From Scleromatobacter sp038243995 (GTDB lineage: Bacteria; Pseudomonadota; Gammaproteobacteria; Burkholderiales; Burkholderiaceae_C): 64,000 nucleotides of DNA. The stretch covers positions 124,001-188,000 of the forward strand of contig JBBRTV010000003.1 in NCBI GenBank assembly GCA_038243995.1, given 5' to 3'. Every line of letters begins with the position of its first letter. The stretch's first letter is position 1. The position numbers were made by a program, and so were the translations under genes. A model generated the notes under the pieces. That model saw only the letters and a program-made list of their open reading frames with translations, ran no database searches and was not told the origin of the DNA. Of the stretch, positions 34,755-45,619 are shown piece by piece.

Positions 34755-36139
34755 GGCGGCTGCCGCGCTCCCTCCAGGGCCGCCTGCTGGCGATGGTGCT
34801 GGGACTGGTCGTGGCCGTCTGGCTCGCCACCGCGACGATGACCTGGATCGACGCCCGCCACGAACTCGACGAACTGCTCGATGGTCACCTTGCGCAGGCC
34901 GCCGCGCTGCTGGTGGTGCAGCAGGCCGCGCCCGCCGAGGAAGACGACGGCATCGATGCACCCGTCCTGCACCGCTACGCCCCGAAGGTCGCGTTCCAGG
35001 TCTTCCACGAGGGCAGGCTCGTCCAGCGGTCCGCCAACGCCCCGGTCGAGCCGATGATGGCCGGCCCCGCGCCGGGCGCGGACGCGTTCGGCGACGCCGC
35101 GATCGCCGGCACGACCTGGCGCGTGTTCGCGACGCATGGCGCCGAGCGCGACGTGCAGGTCTTCGTGGGCGAGCAGGTCGACTCGCGCGACTCGATCCTC
35201 TGGGCGGTATTGCGCAGCATGCTGGCGCCGATGCTGGTCGCGCTACCCCTGCTGGCGGCCGCGGCCTGGTGGGCGGTGCGCCAGGGCGTCGCCCCGATCC
35301 GCCGGCTCGGCCGCACCCTGGCCGACCGCCGGCCGCAGGACCTGGAGCCCGTGCATGTCGAAGGCGCACCGTCCGAGATGACTCCGATGCTGGCGGCGCT
35401 GAACGGCCTGTTCGTGCGGATCGCGGGGCTGATCGAGACCGAGCGCCGATTCACCGCGGACGCCGCGCACGAGCTTCGCACGCCCATCGCGGCGATCCGC
35501 GCGCAGGCCCAGGTCGCCCTCGGCGCCACGGATCCGCGCGAACGCGACCATGCGCTCGCGGCCACCCTGCTGGGCTGCGATCGCGCGGCGCGCCTGGTCG
35601 CGCAGATGCTGACCCTGTCGCGCCTCGAATCGGGCGGGGCGCCCGTCCTGGGCCGGGTGGATTTCGACGCCGTGCTCGGGCGCGAGGTCGCCGAGCGCGT
35701 GCCGGCCGCGCTCGACAAGGGCCAGGACATCGCCCTCGAGTCGGCCCCGGGATGCGTCGTGCGCGGCGACCCGAGCCTGCTTGCGGTGCTGGCGCGCAAC
35801 CTCGTCGACAACGCGATCCGCTACAGCCCGCCCGGCGCGACGATCCGCGTGACCCTCGCGCCCGCAGCCGGCGGCGCGCGACTGGGGATCGAAGACAGTG
35901 GACCCGGCATGAGCGACGCCGACATGCGGCGCCTGGGCGAACGCTTCTTCCGGGTGATAGGCAGCGCCGCCGAAGGCAGCGGGCTCGGCTGGTCCATCGT
36001 GCGTCGCATCGCGGCGGTGCACGACGCGACGGTCGCGATCGCGCGCTCGGCTTCACTCGGCGGCCTGGCGGTCACGGTCGCCTTTCCCGATCCCGCCATC
36101 GTCGACGCGCACGCGGGACCCGCGCGAGCGGCGGCATGA
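34751..36139 (+). CDS. Sensor histidine kinase (QseC/PmrB-like)
   Basis: A 462-aa kinase with two transmembrane helices (about 12-34 and 158-178) around a roughly 120-residue periplasmic domain, then HAMP. H-box TADAAHELRTPIAAIRAQAQ, N-box NLVDNAIRYSPPG, DSGPGMSDAD and GSGLGWSIVRRI are intact. It partners the response regulator whose stop overlaps its start. The periplasmic signal is unknown; context suggests redox, oxygen or NO. Confidence 0.92.
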   Translation: MRRLPRSLQGRLLAMVLGLVVAVWLATATMTWIDARHELDELLDGHLAQAAALLVVQQAAPAEEDDGIDAPVLHRYAPKVAFQVFHEGRLVQRSANAPVEPMMAGPAPGADAFGDAAIAGTTWRVFATHGAERDVQVFVGEQVDSRDSILWAVLRSMLAPMLVALPLLAAAAWWAVRQGVAPIRRLGRTLADRRPQDLEPVHVEGAPSEMTPMLAALNGLFVRIAGLIETERRFTADAAHELRTPIAAIRAQAQVALGATDPRERDHALAATLLGCDRAARLVAQMLTLSRLESGGAPVLGRVDFDAVLGREVAERVPAALDKGQDIALESAPGCVVRGDPSLLAVLARNLVDNAIRYSPPGATIRVTLAPAAGGARLGIEDSGPGMSDADMRRLGERFFRVIGSAAEGSGLGWSIVRRIAAVHDATVAIARSASLGGLAVTVAFPDPAIVDAHAGPARAAA

Positions 36140-36208
36140 CCGCACTGTCCAGGCCGCCGTGTGCCGCCGCACCGCAGTCCACAATGGCGCAACCGAACTG
36201 GAGACACC

Positions 36209-36631
36209 ATGAAGATCCTCATCGCAGCTGACGGCAGCCAATACACCGCGCGCGTGCTGGACTGGCTTGCGACCCAGTCCGGCTGGCTGGGAGCGCAGCA
36301 CGAGTACACCGTGCTGCACTGCGTCCTGGCGATGCCGCACCGCGCGCTGACGCTGGGCGGCCCGGCGGTCGTGCGCGCCCTCTACGACGAAGACGCGGAC
36401 GCCGTCCTCGAGCCGGTCAGGGCGTTCTTCAGGCAGCACGGCCTCGCAGCCAGGTTCGTCTATGAAATCGGCATGCCGGCCGAGCACATCGCGAAGCTCG
36501 CCGAGGACGGAAAGTTCGATCTCGTCCTGATGGGGTCGCACGGCGTCGGCGCGCTGGCCGGCCTGGTGCTGGGATCCGCGTCCACCCGGGTGCTGGCACT
36601 CTGTCGCACACCGGTTCTGCTGGTGCGGTGA
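36209..36631 (+). CDS. Universal stress protein (UspA family)
   Basis: A 140-aa Usp beginning MKILIAADGSQYTARVLDWL with MGSHGVGALAGLVLGSASTRVL as nucleotide-binding segment. It is the close paralogue of the protein at 30277-30699. It follows the sensor kinase by about 70 bases on the same strand, so it may belong to the same redox-responsive unit. GGAGA precedes the chosen ATG. Confidence 0.9.
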   Translation: MKILIAADGSQYTARVLDWLATQSGWLGAQHEYTVLHCVLAMPHRALTLGGPAVVRALYDEDADAVLEPVRAFFRQHGLAARFVYEIGMPAEHIAKLAEDGKFDLVLMGSHGVGALAGLVLGSASTRVLALCRTPVLLVR

Positions 36632-36655
36632 ACTCCGGGGAAGTCCGGCGCGCTC

Positions 36656-38248
36656 CTACAACAGGTCGTCCTTGATGAAGGGCGAGAACATCAGGACTTC
36701 CAGCCGCGTGAGCACGTCGATCTCGGGCTCCCGCTCGAAGACGCGGTCGCCGTCGGCCTGGGTATCGACCCATTGCACGGTGTCGCGCGCTGCGTCCAGG
36801 CGCATGCGGTAGGTGCCGACCGAACGCAGCTCGGAGACGAGGTAGTTGACGACGCCGGCGAGTTCGGGCGAATCGACGAGCAGGCCCAGCTCGGTGTTCT
36901 CGCGGGAGGAGCGCAGGTCGAGGTTCATCGAGCCGACGAAGGTGGTCCGGTGATCCAGCACCATCACCTTCGCATGCAGGCGGCCGACGGCCGTGCCCAG
37001 CATGTCGCCGAACATGTCGTTGAACATGTCGTCCATGCGCAGGATGCGCGGACTGACCTCGTAGATCTGCACGCCCAGCTTCAGCATCCGCTTGCGATAG
37101 CGGGCATACGCGGCGCTGACGAAAGGCTCGTCGTTGGCCGCCATGGTGTTGGTGACCAGGGTGACGGCCACGCCCTTGCCGCGCACCTGCGCGATCTGGT
37201 CGATCGCTTCCTTGCCGGGCACGAAATAGGGCGACGCCAGCAGCACGTCCTCGCGCGCGCGATCGACGGCCGCGAGCACCTGCGCCGTCACGGTGGACGG
37301 GTCGTCGCCCTTCTCGGAGCGCCCGCTCACCTTCTCCGGATCGTCGGCCATCACGCGGACGCGGCCGCGCAGCAGCTTCAGCGGCGGGTGGTCGATGTCG
37401 ACGCTCAGCGGCGCATAGCCCAGGATGTCGCGCTCGCCGGCCGTCATCGGCGGGAACAGGCCCTGGGCGCTCGCCGTGAGGCGCTCGAATGCATCGCGCC
37501 GCTTCTCGGCACCGTCGCTGGCGGGCTCCAGCGCGTCGAGCGTGAAGACGCGCCGGCTGTTCCAGTAGAAGTCGAAGACATCGGCCAGTTCGGGCACGGC
37601 ATCGCCCATCAGCAGCAGGTCGAAGTCGATGAAGTTGCCGTGCGCGCTGCGGAAGAAGTATTCGTCGGCGATGTTGCGGCCGCCAGCGATCGCGAGCGCG
37701 CCGTCGGCGATGAACAGCTTGTTGTGCATCCGGTGGTTCAGCCGCGCGAGATCCAGCAGCGACAGGCCCCAGCGCGTGATCGTGAGCGCGCGCCCGGCGG
37801 GGAACGGGTTGAACAGTCGCACTTCGACGTTCGGGTAGGCGGCGATGCCCTGCAGCAGGCTGTCGTTGCTGGCGGTGTAGAGGTCGTCCACCAGGATGCG
37901 CACGCGCACGCCGCGCACCGCGGCGTCGCGCACGGCACGCAGGAAGGCGCGCCCGGTCGAGTCGTTCTGCAACAGGTAGTACTGGATGTCGAGTGTCTTG
38001 CGCGCGTGCCGCACGAGCGTCACGCGCGCGTCCATCGCATAGCCGCTGAAGGGCAGCGGCCGGAAAGCCGAGCCGCCGTCGGCGGCGAGATCGGCCGGCA
38101 CGAGTTGCGCCAGCGGCTCGCCCGCACCCGACCGGATGGCGTAACTGTCGGTCTTGTCGCGGTCGACCAGCGATGCGCAGCCCTGGAGCAACGCCAGGGC
38201 AATGCACCCGCACGCCAGCAGGCGGCGCCTGGTTGCGCTGAGACTCAT
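36656..38248 (-). CDS. Phospholipase D-like lipoprotein (cardiolipin-synthase-like)
   Basis: A 530-aa protein with a lipoprotein signal (LALLQGCAS, Cys about 24) and two PLD half-sites: HNKLFIADGALAIAGGRNIAD near 175-195 and HAKVMVLDHRTTFVGSMNLD near 420-440. The fold transfers phosphatidyl groups via two HKD histidines. Members of this exported group resemble cardiolipin synthase C or act on extracytoplasmic phospholipid. It stands alone, convergent with the usp gene 25 bases away. Confidence 0.87.
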   Translation of the reverse strand: MSLSATRRRLLACGCIALALLQGCASLVDRDKTDSYAIRSGAGEPLAQLVPADLAADGGSAFRPLPFSGYAMDARVTLVRHARKTLDIQYYLLQNDSTGRAFLRAVRDAAVRGVRVRILVDDLYTASNDSLLQGIAAYPNVEVRLFNPFPAGRALTITRWGLSLLDLARLNHRMHNKLFIADGALAIAGGRNIADEYFFRSAHGNFIDFDLLLMGDAVPELADVFDFYWNSRRVFTLDALEPASDGAEKRRDAFERLTASAQGLFPPMTAGERDILGYAPLSVDIDHPPLKLLRGRVRVMADDPEKVSGRSEKGDDPSTVTAQVLAAVDRAREDVLLASPYFVPGKEAIDQIAQVRGKGVAVTLVTNTMAANDEPFVSAAYARYRKRMLKLGVQIYEVSPRILRMDDMFNDMFGDMLGTAVGRLHAKVMVLDHRTTFVGSMNLDLRSSRENTELGLLVDSPELAGVVNYLVSELRSVGTYRMRLDAARDTVQWVDTQADGDRVFEREPEIDVLTRLEVLMFSPFIKDDLL

Positions 38249-38370
38249 GGTTTGATCGTGGAAGACTTCCGGCGGCGGCGCCCCCGTTCCGCCACGACTC
38301 TACATTCTCGCGGGGAACCGCGCGGGCCGCAGGGGCTCGGGCCGCCGTCGGCGGGAGCGCAGCTGCGCGG

Positions 38371-39099
38371 TCAACGCGAGTTCAACGCTCCGGCATCCCG
38401 GGACGATGCAACGGGGTCGCGCAGGATGAGCCAGGCGGTCAGCCCGCCCATCCAGTCGAGCGCCGCATGCAGGACAATCGCCGGCCACAGGGAGTGTGTC
38501 AGGGCGAGCATGGCCGTGAGCGCGGCGCCGATTGTCGCGCTGCGGAGCATTCCCGCCGTGCCTTGATAGGCATGCACCGCCGAGAACGTTGCGAGCGAAG
38601 CGATCGCCGCGACCCACCAGCCAGCCACGGGCTGGAGTATCCAGATCAGGAACCCCCTGAACAGCAGTTCCTCGCAAAAGCCGGCGCTCACGGACATGCC
38701 GAGCCAGGCCGGCAGCTCAGAGGCCTTGTGCGGCGTGACGAGCCCTGTACTTCCAAGCTGATCTCGAAGCTTCGCGTGCGGCCCCGGAAGACGGCTGATC
38801 TTGACCGCGACATGAATCTGGCCACAAACCACGGCGACGATCAGGACGATGGGCGCCCATAGCCGCCATCCGCGCGGAATATCGAGGCCGACCGCGGACA
38901 TCGGCACCTCCTGCGCGATCCACAGGGCCATCACGAGAGCCGAGCAAGCCCACAGCATCAGCATCCATTGCGACCATAGCGTTCGCCTGGCCTTCGTCGC
39001 ATCGACTGTCACCTTGCGCGCGAAGTTCGGCCACAGGACGAGGCCGTCCACGCACAGTGCCAGCAAAACGACCGCGAGAACGAGCCATTCAAGATGCAT
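38371..39099 (-). CDS. CPBP-family intramembrane metalloprotease
   Basis: A 242-aa multi-pass membrane protein. The family motif EELLFRGFLIWIL (near 142-154, GFCEELLFRGF) supplies the paired glutamates. FSAVHAYQGTAG and VLHAALDWMGGL supply later histidines. CPBP/Abi proteins are CAAX-protease-like; bacterial substrates are mostly unknown. It is a lone gene. Confidence 0.85.
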   Translation of the reverse strand: MHLEWLVLAVVLLALCVDGLVLWPNFARKVTVDATKARRTLWSQWMLMLWACSALVMALWIAQEVPMSAVGLDIPRGWRLWAPIVLIVAVVCGQIHVAVKISRLPGPHAKLRDQLGSTGLVTPHKASELPAWLGMSVSAGFCEELLFRGFLIWILQPVAGWWVAAIASLATFSAVHAYQGTAGMLRSATIGAALTAMLALTHSLWPAIVLHAALDWMGGLTAWLILRDPVASSRDAGALNSR

Positions 39100-39393
39100 G
39101 GGGAGTTTCTCAAGACGAATCGGTCGTCCAGTCTACAAGGCCGATTCGGGCAACGCGTCGTGGCGCAGAAAGATCCCGGAACTTTCGCGACGCGAGTCCC
39201 GGGTGCCGCCGCGCGCGACAGATTGACCGCGCCCCCGCGACCGTCCCGTCGACGCGTGGCTCGTTTCAGCCGGTCTCGCAGCGGATAGGATGAGCGTCGG
39301 CTGGACGCCCACGTCGATGGGCTCACTGGCGCTTGCGCTGTCGCGGCATGCCGACGAGAGGTTTGCAGGACGCGACGGCATGGAAAGGCAGCG

Positions 39394-40779
39394 ATGAAGA
39401 CCTACCCCATGACGGCCGCGGATGCAGCCTGGTTCCACAGCGACGGCCCGGCGAATCTCGCCGTCGTGATGGGCGTGGTGCTGACGAAGAAGCCACTCGA
39501 CTTCGACCGCGTGCGCAAGATCTGCAACGAGCGGCTGGCGAGCTTCGAGCGCTTCCGCCAGCGGGTGGTCGAAACGGGCTTTCCCATGGCCACGCCGCAT
39601 TGGCAGGACATGCCGCACTTCGACATCGACCAGCACCTGCATCACATCGCGCTGGCGGCTCCGCGCGACCAGGCCGCTCTGGTCTTGCTGATCAACGACC
39701 TTGCCAGCATGCCGCTGGACCATGCACTGCCGCTGTGGCAGGCGACCGTGGTGGACGACGTGGAAGGCGGGAGTGCGCTGATCACGCGGTGCCACCACTG
39801 CATGGCAGACGGCACGGCCATGATGACGGTGATCCAGCGTCTGTTCGACCCCGCACCCGGGGCAAAGGCCCTGGAAGCCCCCCGCGCGCGCGCACGCAGT
39901 GTCGCGCTCCGTGCGGGCAATGGCTTGTTCGCACCCGCCATCGACCTGATCACCGACGCCGCCCGGGAAGCCATCGCACTGGCCGGCGGGGCGATCATGC
40001 TGGTGGACGAACTGCTGCGGGCCGACGACCCGCCATCGCCGCTGAAGGGCGAATTTGCACCAGGCAAGCGGGTGGCCTGGTCAATGCCGGTCGCCATCCG
40101 CGACATCAAGGTGATCGGCAAGCGCTACGACGCCAAGGTCAACGACGTGCTGGTGGCCGCCATGACCGGTGCGTTGCGCACGTACCTGAAAGCGCGCGGC
40201 ATCGACGTGAACCACACGACGTTGCGGGCGATGGTGCCGGTCGATCTGCGCCCGCCCGGGCGCGCGGGGCAGCTCGGCAACGAGTTCGGCCTGGTGCTGC
40301 TCGACCTGGCCGTCAGCACGGCTCGCGCAGATCATCGGCTGGCGCTGACCAAGGCCCGAATGGATGCGCTCAAGCACTCGTCGGAGCCGGTGGCCACGAA
40401 GGCTCTGCTCGATCTGCTCGGTCGCGGACCCAAGGTGCTGGAGGACTTGTCCAACGACCTCTTCGGCCGCAAGGCCAGCATCGTCATGACCAATGTCGTG
40501 GGCCCGCACCAAGTGCTCTACCTGGCAGGCGCGCCGATCGACCGCATCCTGGCCTGGGCGTCGAACTCCGGCAAGCAACTCGGCATGACGGTCAGCATAC
40601 TGAGCTACCGGAGAATGGCGTCGCTGACCGTGATCGGCGACGCCCATCTGGTGCCCGACCCGCAAACCATCGCGCGCGAGTTCAACCGCGAGTTCGAGAA
40701 AATGCTCAAGAGCGCGACGCCCGGCGCCGCGAAGACGACCGCAAAAAGAGCGCCAAGACTCAAAAGGCAGGTCGCCTGA
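39394..40779 (+). CDS. Wax ester synthase/diacylglycerol acyltransferase (WS/DGAT)
   Basis: A 461-aa acyl-CoA-dependent O-acyltransferase. The catalytic HHxxxDG motif is HHCMADG at 134-140, and TNVVGPHQVLYLAGAPI and PVDLRPPGR are other family blocks. It makes wax esters or triacylglycerol for storage lipid droplets. The ATG at 39394 has a GGAAAGG ribosome binding site. The C-terminus is Lys/Ala rich. The 290-base gap before it shows no other feature. Confidence 0.9.
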   Translation: MKTYPMTAADAAWFHSDGPANLAVVMGVVLTKKPLDFDRVRKICNERLASFERFRQRVVETGFPMATPHWQDMPHFDIDQHLHHIALAAPRDQAALVLLINDLASMPLDHALPLWQATVVDDVEGGSALITRCHHCMADGTAMMTVIQRLFDPAPGAKALEAPRARARSVALRAGNGLFAPAIDLITDAAREAIALAGGAIMLVDELLRADDPPSPLKGEFAPGKRVAWSMPVAIRDIKVIGKRYDAKVNDVLVAAMTGALRTYLKARGIDVNHTTLRAMVPVDLRPPGRAGQLGNEFGLVLLDLAVSTARADHRLALTKARMDALKHSSEPVATKALLDLLGRGPKVLEDLSNDLFGRKASIVMTNVVGPHQVLYLAGAPIDRILAWASNSGKQLGMTVSILSYRRMASLTVIGDAHLVPDPQTIAREFNREFEKMLKSATPGAAKTTAKRAPRLKRQVA

Positions 40780-40825
40780 TTCGAGAATGCGCGGTGCCGG
40801 TGATCAGGTGCGCCGCCGCGCCGGG

Positions 40826-41071
40826 TCAGGGTGCGCCGACGAGCCCGTCGATCGCGCCTGCGCCCGTCTTCGACGGATCGACGGCAGGCGCGCCGGGCGC
40901 GGCCTGGTCCGGCACGGTCGGCGGCACGCCGGTCGCGGCGCCATCGCCGTCTGCCGTCTCGTCGAGCTGCACGCTCGATTGCTCCTGCTCGGGTTCGTTC
41001 GGCTGCAACTCGCCGATGCGTCCGCCTGCGTTGAAGTTCGGAATCGCGTTGGGGTCTTGCTTGATGTCCAT
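40826..41071 (-). CDS. Small acidic Pro/Asp-rich protein (81 aa)
   Basis: Not recognised. GGAGGATCC precedes the ATG, so it is likely translated. The chain is hydrophilic, acidic and low in complexity (IPNFNAGGRIGELQPNEPEQ; PPTVPDQAAPGAPAVDPSKT), with no Cys, no membrane segment and no signal peptide. It is probably intrinsically disordered. It faces the WS/DGAT gene end to end. Confidence 0.5.
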   Translation of the reverse strand: MDIKQDPNAIPNFNAGGRIGELQPNEPEQEQSSVQLDETADGDGAATGVPPTVPDQAAPGAPAVDPSKTGAGAIDGLVGAP

Positions 41072-41230
41072 GATGGATCCTCCGGTGATGCCGTCGACGC
41101 GACCGCCTGCAGCGGCGCGTTCCTCGCTGGCGCGGCAACCCGCGTGCCCTGTCCTACAGCGGCGGGCCGTTCATGGCCACGGCACGACCCCGTTGGGGGG
41201 CACGCCGCTTCAGCGCCGGGAACTTGCCGG

Positions 41231-41273
41231 CAAGAAACAAACGCCGGCCCCGCGCTCATCGCGACCGGGGCCG
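41231..41273 (-). terminator. Rho-independent terminator of the S53 peptidase gene
   Basis: Read on the minus strand, CGGCCCCG (41266-41273) pairs with CGGGGCCG (41245-41252), and an inner GCG/CGC extends the stem. A T-rich run (GCGTTTGTTTCTTG) follows. It lies about 75 bases after the peptidase stop. Confidence 0.7.
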
Positions 41274-41346
41274 ACGCTGTCACCGTCCGTCATCGGGTGC
41301 ACGGGGCGAGGGTCGCGTGGACACTCTGCCCCGGGAACCAGGCCGA

Positions 41347-42528
41347 CTAGAAAGCCGACACCCCGTTCGGCGTGCCCAGTCCCGTGGGGCCGTCGAAGCC
41401 GGCCACCGCGGTGCACAGGTAACTTCCACCGCAGCTGCCGTTGGAGCCGCCGACCACGTCGAACAGCGCGCTGGTGTGCGCGTACGGGTCGCTGGCGTAG
41501 TTCACCACGCCCCCGTTGACGCCGTAGATCCCACCGATCAGCGGGGCCGCGACGCTGGTGCCGCCGAAGACGAGCCACGCGGACGCGCTCGAGGAGATCG
41601 GGGCATAGACGGCGACGCCGGTCGCCGGGTCGGCGACGGCGGAGACATCGGCCACGGTGCGCCGCACGCAGCCGGCGTCGAGCTGCCAGCCCGGCTTGGC
41701 GTACACGGCGCTGCAGCCGCTGCCGGCGCCGCTCCAGGCGGTTTCCGTCCAGCCGCGCGCATTCGTCGCCTTCTTCAGCGAGGTGCCGCCGACGGCGATG
41801 ACGTGCGGCGAGGACGCCGGGAACTGCACGCCGAAGCCGCTGTCGCCCGAACTCACCGTGACGGCGATGCCGGGGTGGTCGTAGCTGGGCTCGTAGGTCG
41901 TGGAACCCGTTTCGCCGCCGCCGTAGCTGTTGCTGATCACGTGCACGCCGGCCAGCGTGGCGGCCGTGTTGACCGCGGTCGCCAGGTTGGCGAAGCTGTT
42001 GGTCGTGGCTTCGACGAGGATGATCTTGCAGCCCGGGCACATCGCGCTGGCCATGTCGAGGTCGAGCGCGGCCTCCTGGTTCCAGCCGACGTTGGTCTGC
42101 GGGAAGTGGGTACCGCCGTTCTGGTCGACCTGCTTGAAGCAGCCGTTCGCCTTGGTGCAGGCCGGCAGGCCGAACTGCTTGCGATAGGTCTTCAGGTCTG
42201 CGTTGGCCGTCTTGTAGTGGAACGCATCGACGATCGCGATCACGGTCGCCGGGCTGCCATTGCTGGTGACCTTGTAGGCGGCCCGCAGGTCGGCCGGGCT
42301 GAGGCCCGACGGCGTCGCCATCACCACCAGGGCGCCTGCTTCGCTGGCGACGATCTGCGCATGGCAGCGCGCGTGGCCTTCCTGCGCCGTCGTGCCACAG
42401 GCACGGATCGTGTGGATCTTGGCGGCGGTCGAGGCTGCGACGTCCGCGGCCTGGGCGAAAGCCCCCGTGCCGGCCACGCTGCCTGCAAGCAGCACGATCC
42501 ACAGCCTCATTCTCGAAACAGCGTTCAT
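41347..42528 (-). CDS. Secreted S53-family (sedolisin) peptidase lacking a prodomain
   Basis: A 393-aa protein with a signal peptide (to about residue 28). The acid triad appears as E152 and D156 in NQEAALDLDMASAMCPG, the oxyanion Asp 229 in SSGDSGFG, and nucleophile S325 in FGGTSVAAPLIGG. The catalytic domain begins almost at once (LSPADLRAAYKV near 76-87), so the roughly 150-200-residue propeptide of typical sedolisins is missing. AGGAGA precedes the ATG at 42528. Many Cys (at least eight) suggest disulfides. It acts outside the cell. Confidence 0.85.
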   Translation of the reverse strand: MNAVSRMRLWIVLLAGSVAGTGAFAQAADVAASTAAKIHTIRACGTTAQEGHARCHAQIVASEAGALVVMATPSGLSPADLRAAYKVTSNGSPATVIAIVDAFHYKTANADLKTYRKQFGLPACTKANGCFKQVDQNGGTHFPQTNVGWNQEAALDLDMASAMCPGCKIILVEATTNSFANLATAVNTAATLAGVHVISNSYGGGETGSTTYEPSYDHPGIAVTVSSGDSGFGVQFPASSPHVIAVGGTSLKKATNARGWTETAWSGAGSGCSAVYAKPGWQLDAGCVRRTVADVSAVADPATGVAVYAPISSSASAWLVFGGTSVAAPLIGGIYGVNGGVVNYASDPYAHTSALFDVVGGSNGSCGGSYLCTAVAGFDGPTGLGTPNGVSAF

Positions 42529-42724
42529 GGGTCTTCTCCTGGTCTGTCCGGATAATCGGAACCCCGGAATTTCCATGTTCGCAACCGGCGCGTCAACCGC
42601 CTATTTAGGGGGAAGCGACGCTGGGCGGCGCGCTCGGTGGAAGCCTGGCGCCATGCCCCGCCTGCGCGGCGGAAGACCGTGAGCGGCCGCACCCGGAGTC
42701 GCCGCGGCCGCGCCGCACGCTGCG

Positions 42725-43497
42725 TCAGTTCTTCAACCGGTAGCCCGTCTTGAATATCCAGGCGACGATCGCCATCGAGACCGCCAGGAAGGCCGTCGTC
42801 ATCGCGAGGCTGACGCCGACGCCGACATCGGCCGTGCCGTAGAAGCTCCAGCGGAAGCCGCTCACCAGGTAGACGACCGGATTGAACAGCGCGACGGTCT
42901 GCCAGAACGGGGGCAGCATGTCGATCGAATAGAAGCTGCCGCCCAGGAAGGTCAGCGGCGTGACGATCAGCAGCGGGATGACCTGCAGTTTCTCGAAGCC
43001 GTCGGCCCAGATGCCGATGATGAAGCCGACGAGGCTGAACGTCACGGCCGTCAGCACGAGGAACAGCACCATCACGAACGGGTGGTCGATGTGCAGCGGC
43101 ACGAACAGCCGCGCGGTCGCGAGGATGATGAGCCCCAGCAGGATCGACTTGGACGCCGCCGCGCCGACATAGGCCAGGGTGATCTCGAGATACGAGACCG
43201 GCGCCGACAGCAGCTCGTAGATCGTCCCGGTGAACTTCGGGAAGTAGATGCCGAACGAGGCGTTGGAGATGCTCTGTGTCAGCAGCGACAGCATCACCAG
43301 GCCCGGCACGATGAACGCGCCATAGCTGATGCCACCGACCTGCGGGATGCGCGAGCCGATCGCCGCGCCGAAGACGATGAAGTAGAGCGAGGTGGAGATG
43401 ACTGGCGAGATGATGCTCTGCATCAGCGTGCGCCAGGTGCGCGCCATCTCGAAGTTGTAGATGGCACGCACCGCGTGCCAGTTCGCGCGGGGGGTCG

Positions 43498-43501
<4 letters not shown>
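42725..43501 (-). CDS. ABC-2 type transporter permease
   Basis: A 258-aa six-helix permease. Family features include FIVPGLVMLSLLTQSISNAS and TFLGGSFYSIDMLPPFWQTV. It overlaps the ATPase gene by 4 bases (ATGA) and forms an exporter with it. Related pairs move drugs, polysaccharide or lipid; the substrate is not evident. Confidence 0.9.
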
Positions 43502-44421
<920 letters not shown>

Positions 44422-44494
44422 GGCGCGCAGTATCCCGCGATGTGCCGTCGCGCGCTCGGTGCGCCTGGAATGCGGACCCGCCCGCGCCGGACGG

Positions 44495-45586
44495 CTACGT
44501 TCCCGGCGCCGCCGGGAACGGCCAGTCGAGCTCGCGCCGCTGCGCCGCGCTCGCGATACCCAGCTCGATCAGCGCCATCACGTCCAGCGCCTGGTCGGGC
44601 GGCACCGGGTTCTCTCCTTCGCCGCGGATCGCCGTCGCCACGGCCGCGTAGTAGGCCATGTAGTCGCCGGGCCGAAGCGGCGCGGCGACGCTGGCCAGCG
44701 CGTCGCCACCCTCGCCCGCCCGCATGACCAGGGTCGCCCGGCCGGGGTCGTGGCCCCAGTCCGCTTGCGCGGGCCAGGTCGGGCGGGTGCCGAGTTTCAG
44801 CGCGTCTTCCTGGGCATCGAGGCCGTCCTTGACGAAGCTGCCCAACGTGCCGTGCACCGCGAAGCGCGGCGCGCTGGCCGCGACCAGCGCGCCGGCATGC
44901 AGCGTCACGTGCAGACGCTCGTAGCGCAGTTGCGCACGGAACCAGTCGTCGGCGACCGCGCCGTCGCGCAACGCATCGCGTTCCAGCGCGAGGGCCAGCG
45001 GACGACCGAAGAGCCGCAGCGCCTGGTCGAGCAGGTGCGGACCGAGATCGAACCACAGCCCGCTGCCGGGCCCCGCGCCCTCGCGCCAGCGCGAGCGCAC
45101 TTCGGGGCGGAAGCGGTCGAAGCGCGACTCCATCTCGACGATGCGGCCCAGGGTGCCGTCGCGCAGCAGTCGGGCGAGCGTCAGGAAATCGCCGTCCCAG
45201 CGCCGGTTCTGGAACACCGACAGCACGCGATCGCGCTCGCGTGCGAGCGCGGCCAGCTCGCGGCCCTGCGCGAGCGTGACCGTGAACGGCTTGTCGACCA
45301 CCACGTGCCGCCCGGCTCTCAACGCCGCGTGTGCAAGCGGGTGATGCGAATCGTTGGGACTGGCGATGACGACGAGGTCGAGGTCGCCACGCGCGACCAG
45401 GGTGAGCGGGTCGGCATGCACCGACACCGCGGGCCAGTCGGCATGCACGCGCGCGCGGTCGCGGCTGGCCACCGCGACCAGCTCGAGCGCCGGCACGGCC
45501 GCGATCAACGGCGCGTGGAACGTCTTGCCCGCGTAGCCATAGCCGACGAGGCCGACCTTCAGCGGCGCGCGGGCCGGTTCATCCAT
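44495..45586 (-). CDS. Gfo/Idh/MocA-family oxidoreductase
   Basis: A 363-aa NAD(P)-dependent dehydrogenase. The Rossmann start is KVGLVGYGYAGKTFHAPLI. The active-site block VVDKPFTVTLAQGRELAALA carries the conserved EKP/DKP lysine, and a histidine follows in WFDLGPHLLDQAL. The closest character is the YdgJ-like group acting on sugars or polyols. The substrate is unknown. It lies between the ABC ATPase and a glyoxalase-like gene on the same strand. Confidence 0.87.
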   Translation of the reverse strand: MDEPARAPLKVGLVGYGYAGKTFHAPLIAAVPALELVAVASRDRARVHADWPAVSVHADPLTLVARGDLDLVVIASPNDSHHPLAHAALRAGRHVVVDKPFTVTLAQGRELAALARERDRVLSVFQNRRWDGDFLTLARLLRDGTLGRIVEMESRFDRFRPEVRSRWREGAGPGSGLWFDLGPHLLDQALRLFGRPLALALERDALRDGAVADDWFRAQLRYERLHVTLHAGALVAASAPRFAVHGTLGSFVKDGLDAQEDALKLGTRPTWPAQADWGHDPGRATLVMRAGEGGDALASVAAPLRPGDYMAYYAAVATAIRGEGENPVPPDQALDVMALIELGIASAAQRRELDWPFPAAPGT

Positions 45587-45619
45587 GCGGCGACCTGGAC
45601 AACCCGGCAGGCGGCCGCA

